The notes under the pieces are model-generated. The model was not told the origin of the DNA and did no database searches. It saw only the letters and a program-made list of their open reading frames with translations. Of a stretch of DNA of 64,000 bases, positions 61,943 to 64,000 are shown in pieces. Source of the stretch: Planctomycetaceae bacterium (GTDB taxonomy: Bacteria; Planctomycetota; Planctomycetia; Planctomycetales; Planctomycetaceae); assembly GCA_015485495.1 (NCBI GenBank), contig WFTL01000024.1, positions 1 through 64,000 on the forward strand, given 5' to 3'. Positions within the stretch are counted from its first letter, which is position 1. Each line of letters opens with the position of its first letter. Both the position numbers and the translations under genes were made by a program.

Positions 61943-62713
61943 ATGTTCGGAATCCTGACCAGATACGTGTTCCTCTTCCAGGTCTGCCTGCTGTCGGCAG
62001 CGGCCCCGGCGGCTGCCGGTTCAGAAAAGGCGGAGCACCCTCTGGATCCCGTGATACGCATCGTGTCCCGCAGTCTGTCCCGGATCGAAAAAATTCCGGC
62101 CTACGAGGCACTGTTCACGAAGAAGGAACTGGTCGGCGATCAGATGATTTCTCAGCAGATGCGGATGAAATTTCGGCGGCGGCCGTTCAGCGTTTATCTG
62201 TATTTTCTGGGGGACAACGAAGGACGCGAAGTGATCTATGTGGAAGGCCGAAACAACGGCATGATGCTGGCCCATGAAACGGGACTGGCCGGTCTGGTGG
62301 GCACACTGCAGCTGGCTCCCACCGACGCGATGGTCATGGCCGAAAACCGTCATCCGATCACGGAGATCGGAATCGAAAACATGCTGATCGCCGTACTCGG
62401 TCAGCTGAAGGAAGCGACGCGCTACGAAGAATCGGAAGTCCGATACTACAAGAACGCTCGCGTCGGCAGCATGACGTGCAATGTGATCGAAATCAGTCAT
62501 CCGCGTCCGCGGGCGCAGTTTCCCATGAAAATGACGCGTCTGTTCATCGACAAAAAAACGAAGCTCGCCGTGCGCCTCCAGCAGTTCGGATTTCCGGCTC
62601 GCCAGGGCGATGATCCGCCGCTGGTGGAAGACTATCGGTTCACGGAAATCCGGACCGACGTCCGCCTGACGGATCGCGATTTCGACCCTGCCAATCCGGC
62701 CTACAACTTCTGA
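61943..62713 (+). CDS. DUF1571 domain protein, exported
   Basis: 256 residues. Signal peptide 1-26 (MFGILTRYVFLFQVCLLSAAAPAAAG), then the DUF1571 domain typical of planctomycetes, which resembles LolA/LolB-like half-barrels: YEALFTKKELVG, MRMKFRRRPFSVYLYFLGDNEGREVIYVEGRNNGMMLAHETG, PITEIGIENMLIAVLGQL, TRLFIDKKTKLAVRLQQFGFP, and a final DRDFDPANPAYNF. Likely periplasmic lipid or lipoprotein-related carrier, by fold analogy only. ATG 61943 is set by the signal peptide. panC follows after 3 nt. Confidence 0.87.
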   Translation: MFGILTRYVFLFQVCLLSAAAPAAAGSEKAEHPLDPVIRIVSRSLSRIEKIPAYEALFTKKELVGDQMISQQMRMKFRRRPFSVYLYFLGDNEGREVIYVEGRNNGMMLAHETGLAGLVGTLQLAPTDAMVMAENRHPITEIGIENMLIAVLGQLKEATRYEESEVRYYKNARVGSMTCNVIEISHPRPRAQFPMKMTRLFIDKKTKLAVRLQQFGFPARQGDDPPLVEDYRFTEIRTDVRLTDRDFDPANPAYNF

Positions 62714-62716
62714 ATC

Positions 62717-63568
62717 ATGGACGTGCTGTCGAGTCCGAACGACGTCCGCTGCCTCGTTCGCCGCCGGCGGGCGAGTGGTCATCTGATTGGTGTCGTCCCC
62801 ACCATGGGAGCGCTGCACGAAGGGCATCTGAGCCTCATTCGGGCCGCCCGTGCGGAGTGCGACACCGTGGTGACGACGATTTTCGTCAATCCCACGCAGT
62901 TTGGTCCCGATGAGGATTTTGAACGCTATCCGCGGACTCCTGAAGCCGATCTGGAACTGTGCCGGGAAGCCGGAACATCGATCGTGTTCATCCCGAACGT
63001 GGACGACATGTACACTCCGGATGCCGCCACCACGGTCACGGTGTCGGGAATCACACGCGTTTTCGAAGGAGCTTCCCGGCCGACCCATTTCGACGGCGTG
63101 ACAACGGTCGTGGCCAAACTGTTCCATATCACGGAGCCGGACCGGGCCTATTTCGGGCAGAAGGATTACCAGCAGCAGCTTGTTATCCGGAAAATGGCCT
63201 CGGATCTGAACTGGCCGGTGACGATCGTCACGTGTCCCGTGGTGCGGGATGCGGACGGGCTGGCTTTGAGCAGCCGAAACCGGTATCTGACAGATTCACA
63301 GCGCCGTCAGGCTCTCGTTCTCAATCAGGCTCTGACGACCGCGGCCGAACAGGCGCTGGCCGGACACCGGCCCTGGCAGATCGAAAACACTCTGACAGAG
63401 ACTCTGAAACATGCAGACGGCATTCGACCGGATTATGCGGCTGTCGTGGATCCGGACACCCTGCAGTCAGTTCCGGACGACTGCCGCCGCGCGGTGGCTC
63501 TGGCAGCCGTCTGGGTGGGGTCTACGCGGCTGATCGACAACCGACTGCTGACATTTCCTGAAACCTGA
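62717..63568 (+). CDS. panC: Pantothenate synthetase (pantoate--beta-alanine ligase)
   Basis: Makes pantothenate from pantoate and beta-alanine with ATP, for coenzyme A. 283 residues. Adenylylate-forming motifs are GVVPTMGALHEGHLSLIRAA (HxGH), VNPTQFGPDEDFERYPRT, GEXX-type FEGASRPTHFDGVTTVVAKLF, YFGQKDYQQQLVI and ALSSRNRYLT (KMSKS equivalent). Complete, no oddities. It starts 3 nt after the DUF1571 gene, so the two are co-transcribed. Confidence 0.96.
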   Translation: MDVLSSPNDVRCLVRRRRASGHLIGVVPTMGALHEGHLSLIRAARAECDTVVTTIFVNPTQFGPDEDFERYPRTPEADLELCREAGTSIVFIPNVDDMYTPDAATTVTVSGITRVFEGASRPTHFDGVTTVVAKLFHITEPDRAYFGQKDYQQQLVIRKMASDLNWPVTIVTCPVVRDADGLALSSRNRYLTDSQRRQALVLNQALTTAAEQALAGHRPWQIENTLTETLKHADGIRPDYAAVVDPDTLQSVPDDCRRAVALAAVWVGSTRLIDNRLLTFPET

Positions 63569-63648
63569 CGGCCGGATCCGGTCGTTCGAACAGCGCTCTT
63601 CCCTGATTTTCCGTTTTCATCCGGCTGATTTCCCGGAGACACCGCAGC

Positions 63649-64000
63649 ATGCGAAAAGTTCTGGTCCGATTTGTGTTCGATCAGTTCTGGATCGTGCAGT
63701 CCGTCGGCAACGAACTGCATGTGGGGCTGGGCTGGCTGCTGAGTCTCTGGTCTGGCGTGGCTCTTGGTCGACTCACCTGGCTGGCCATACGCACGCGCCG
63801 GGCCGCTGATGTGCTGACGGCGCTGTGTTTCTGGAGCATCGTTCCGGGGGGACTGCTGCTGCTGTCGCGGACCGATGTGCCCCTGACGCGCACCGGCATA
63901 CCGATTTTCGGATACGGCCTGATGATGTTCATCGGATTTGCGGCCGGCACGCTGCTGGCCATCCGGCATGCCGCGCGCGTCGGCATCGATTCAGACGTCA
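63649..64000 (+). CDS. lgt: Prolipoprotein diacylglyceryl transferase, 3' partial
   Basis: Membrane enzyme that attaches diacylglycerol to lipoprotein cysteines. The window ends after about 117 residues. Visible are an N-terminal helix-containing region with LHVGLGWLLSLWSGVALG, a second hydrophobic segment (FWSIVPGGLLLLS), and then IPIFGYGLMMFIGFAAGTLLAIRHA, which matches the Lgt first conserved block (I-x-I/Y-x-YG-x-M/L-x-x-x-G-F). ATG 63649 with GGAG about 12 nt upstream. The catalytic HGG and Tyr motifs lie beyond the window, so the call rests on one block. Confidence 0.75.
   Translation, partial: MRKVLVRFVFDQFWIVQSVGNELHVGLGWLLSLWSGVALGRLTWLAIRTRRAADVLTALCFWSIVPGGLLLLSRTDVPLTRTGIPIFGYGLMMFIGFAAGTLLAIRHAARVGIDSDV

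Overview
The window looks like chromosomal DNA of a planctomycete (phylum Planctomycetota, probably order Planctomycetales). The inference rests on gene content: high-GC DNA; Cys-type sulfatase; a planctomycete-style SGNH hydrolase; a ThuA/SMP-30 multidomain fusion; a DUF1571 protein; a large multi-PDZ RseP; and tetrahydromethanopterin (H4MPT) C1 genes (ftr, mch) in an otherwise ordinary bacterial gene set. There is no rRNA, tRNA, IS element or CRISPR array that I can see. The window cuts a 5-formyl-THF cyclo-ligase at its left end and lgt at its right end.

Layout. 0-10 kb: folate and H4MPT C1 enzymes (MTHFS, Ftr), an SLC13 transporter overlapping a bisphosphate nucleotidase, then exported catabolic enzymes (M3 peptidase, sulfatase) and an EEP-family protein with a substituted catalytic motif. 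10-14.3 kb: a small accessory island with DUF493, a hicBA toxin-antitoxin pair whose toxin is frameshifted, a possible ORF6N gene remnant, a small GTG-start gene, and a three-gene cassette (MauE/DoxX-like redox membrane protein, Cys-rich secreted protein, tail-anchored secreted protein) behind an inverted repeat and a GAAC-N4-GTTC box. 14.3-33.7 kb: isochorismatase/ThuA/SMP-30 fusion, glutamate synthase gltB-gltD, dxr-rseP, SGNH hydrolase, a MacB/LolD-type ABC exporter and a PQQ-type sugar dehydrogenase.

34-42 kb: a cyclophilin followed by a tightly coupled mch / ATP-grasp / inositol-monophosphatase-family operon; a methyltransferase; a coupled protein-arginine-phosphatase-like / rpiB pair; a lipoate-ligase-family gene; an FHA protein with a hexanucleotide repeat. 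42.5-49.4 kb: the translation/transcription cluster nusA-infB-rbfA followed by an HhH-GPD-like protein with a histone-H1-like Lys/Ala tail. nusA is preceded by a roughly 290-nt leader with its own sigma70-like promoter and a strong intrinsic terminator only 30 nt before the start codon.

49.6-64 kb: TPR protein, YebC, RuvB, MnmG, an HTH-REC response regulator coupled to a soluble histidine kinase, MtaB, Tmk, ScpB with a membrane-anchored partner, a DUF1571 protein, PanC and the start of Lgt. Most of the window is housekeeping. The parts I consider most worth attention are the 10.4-14.3 kb island and the nusA leader.
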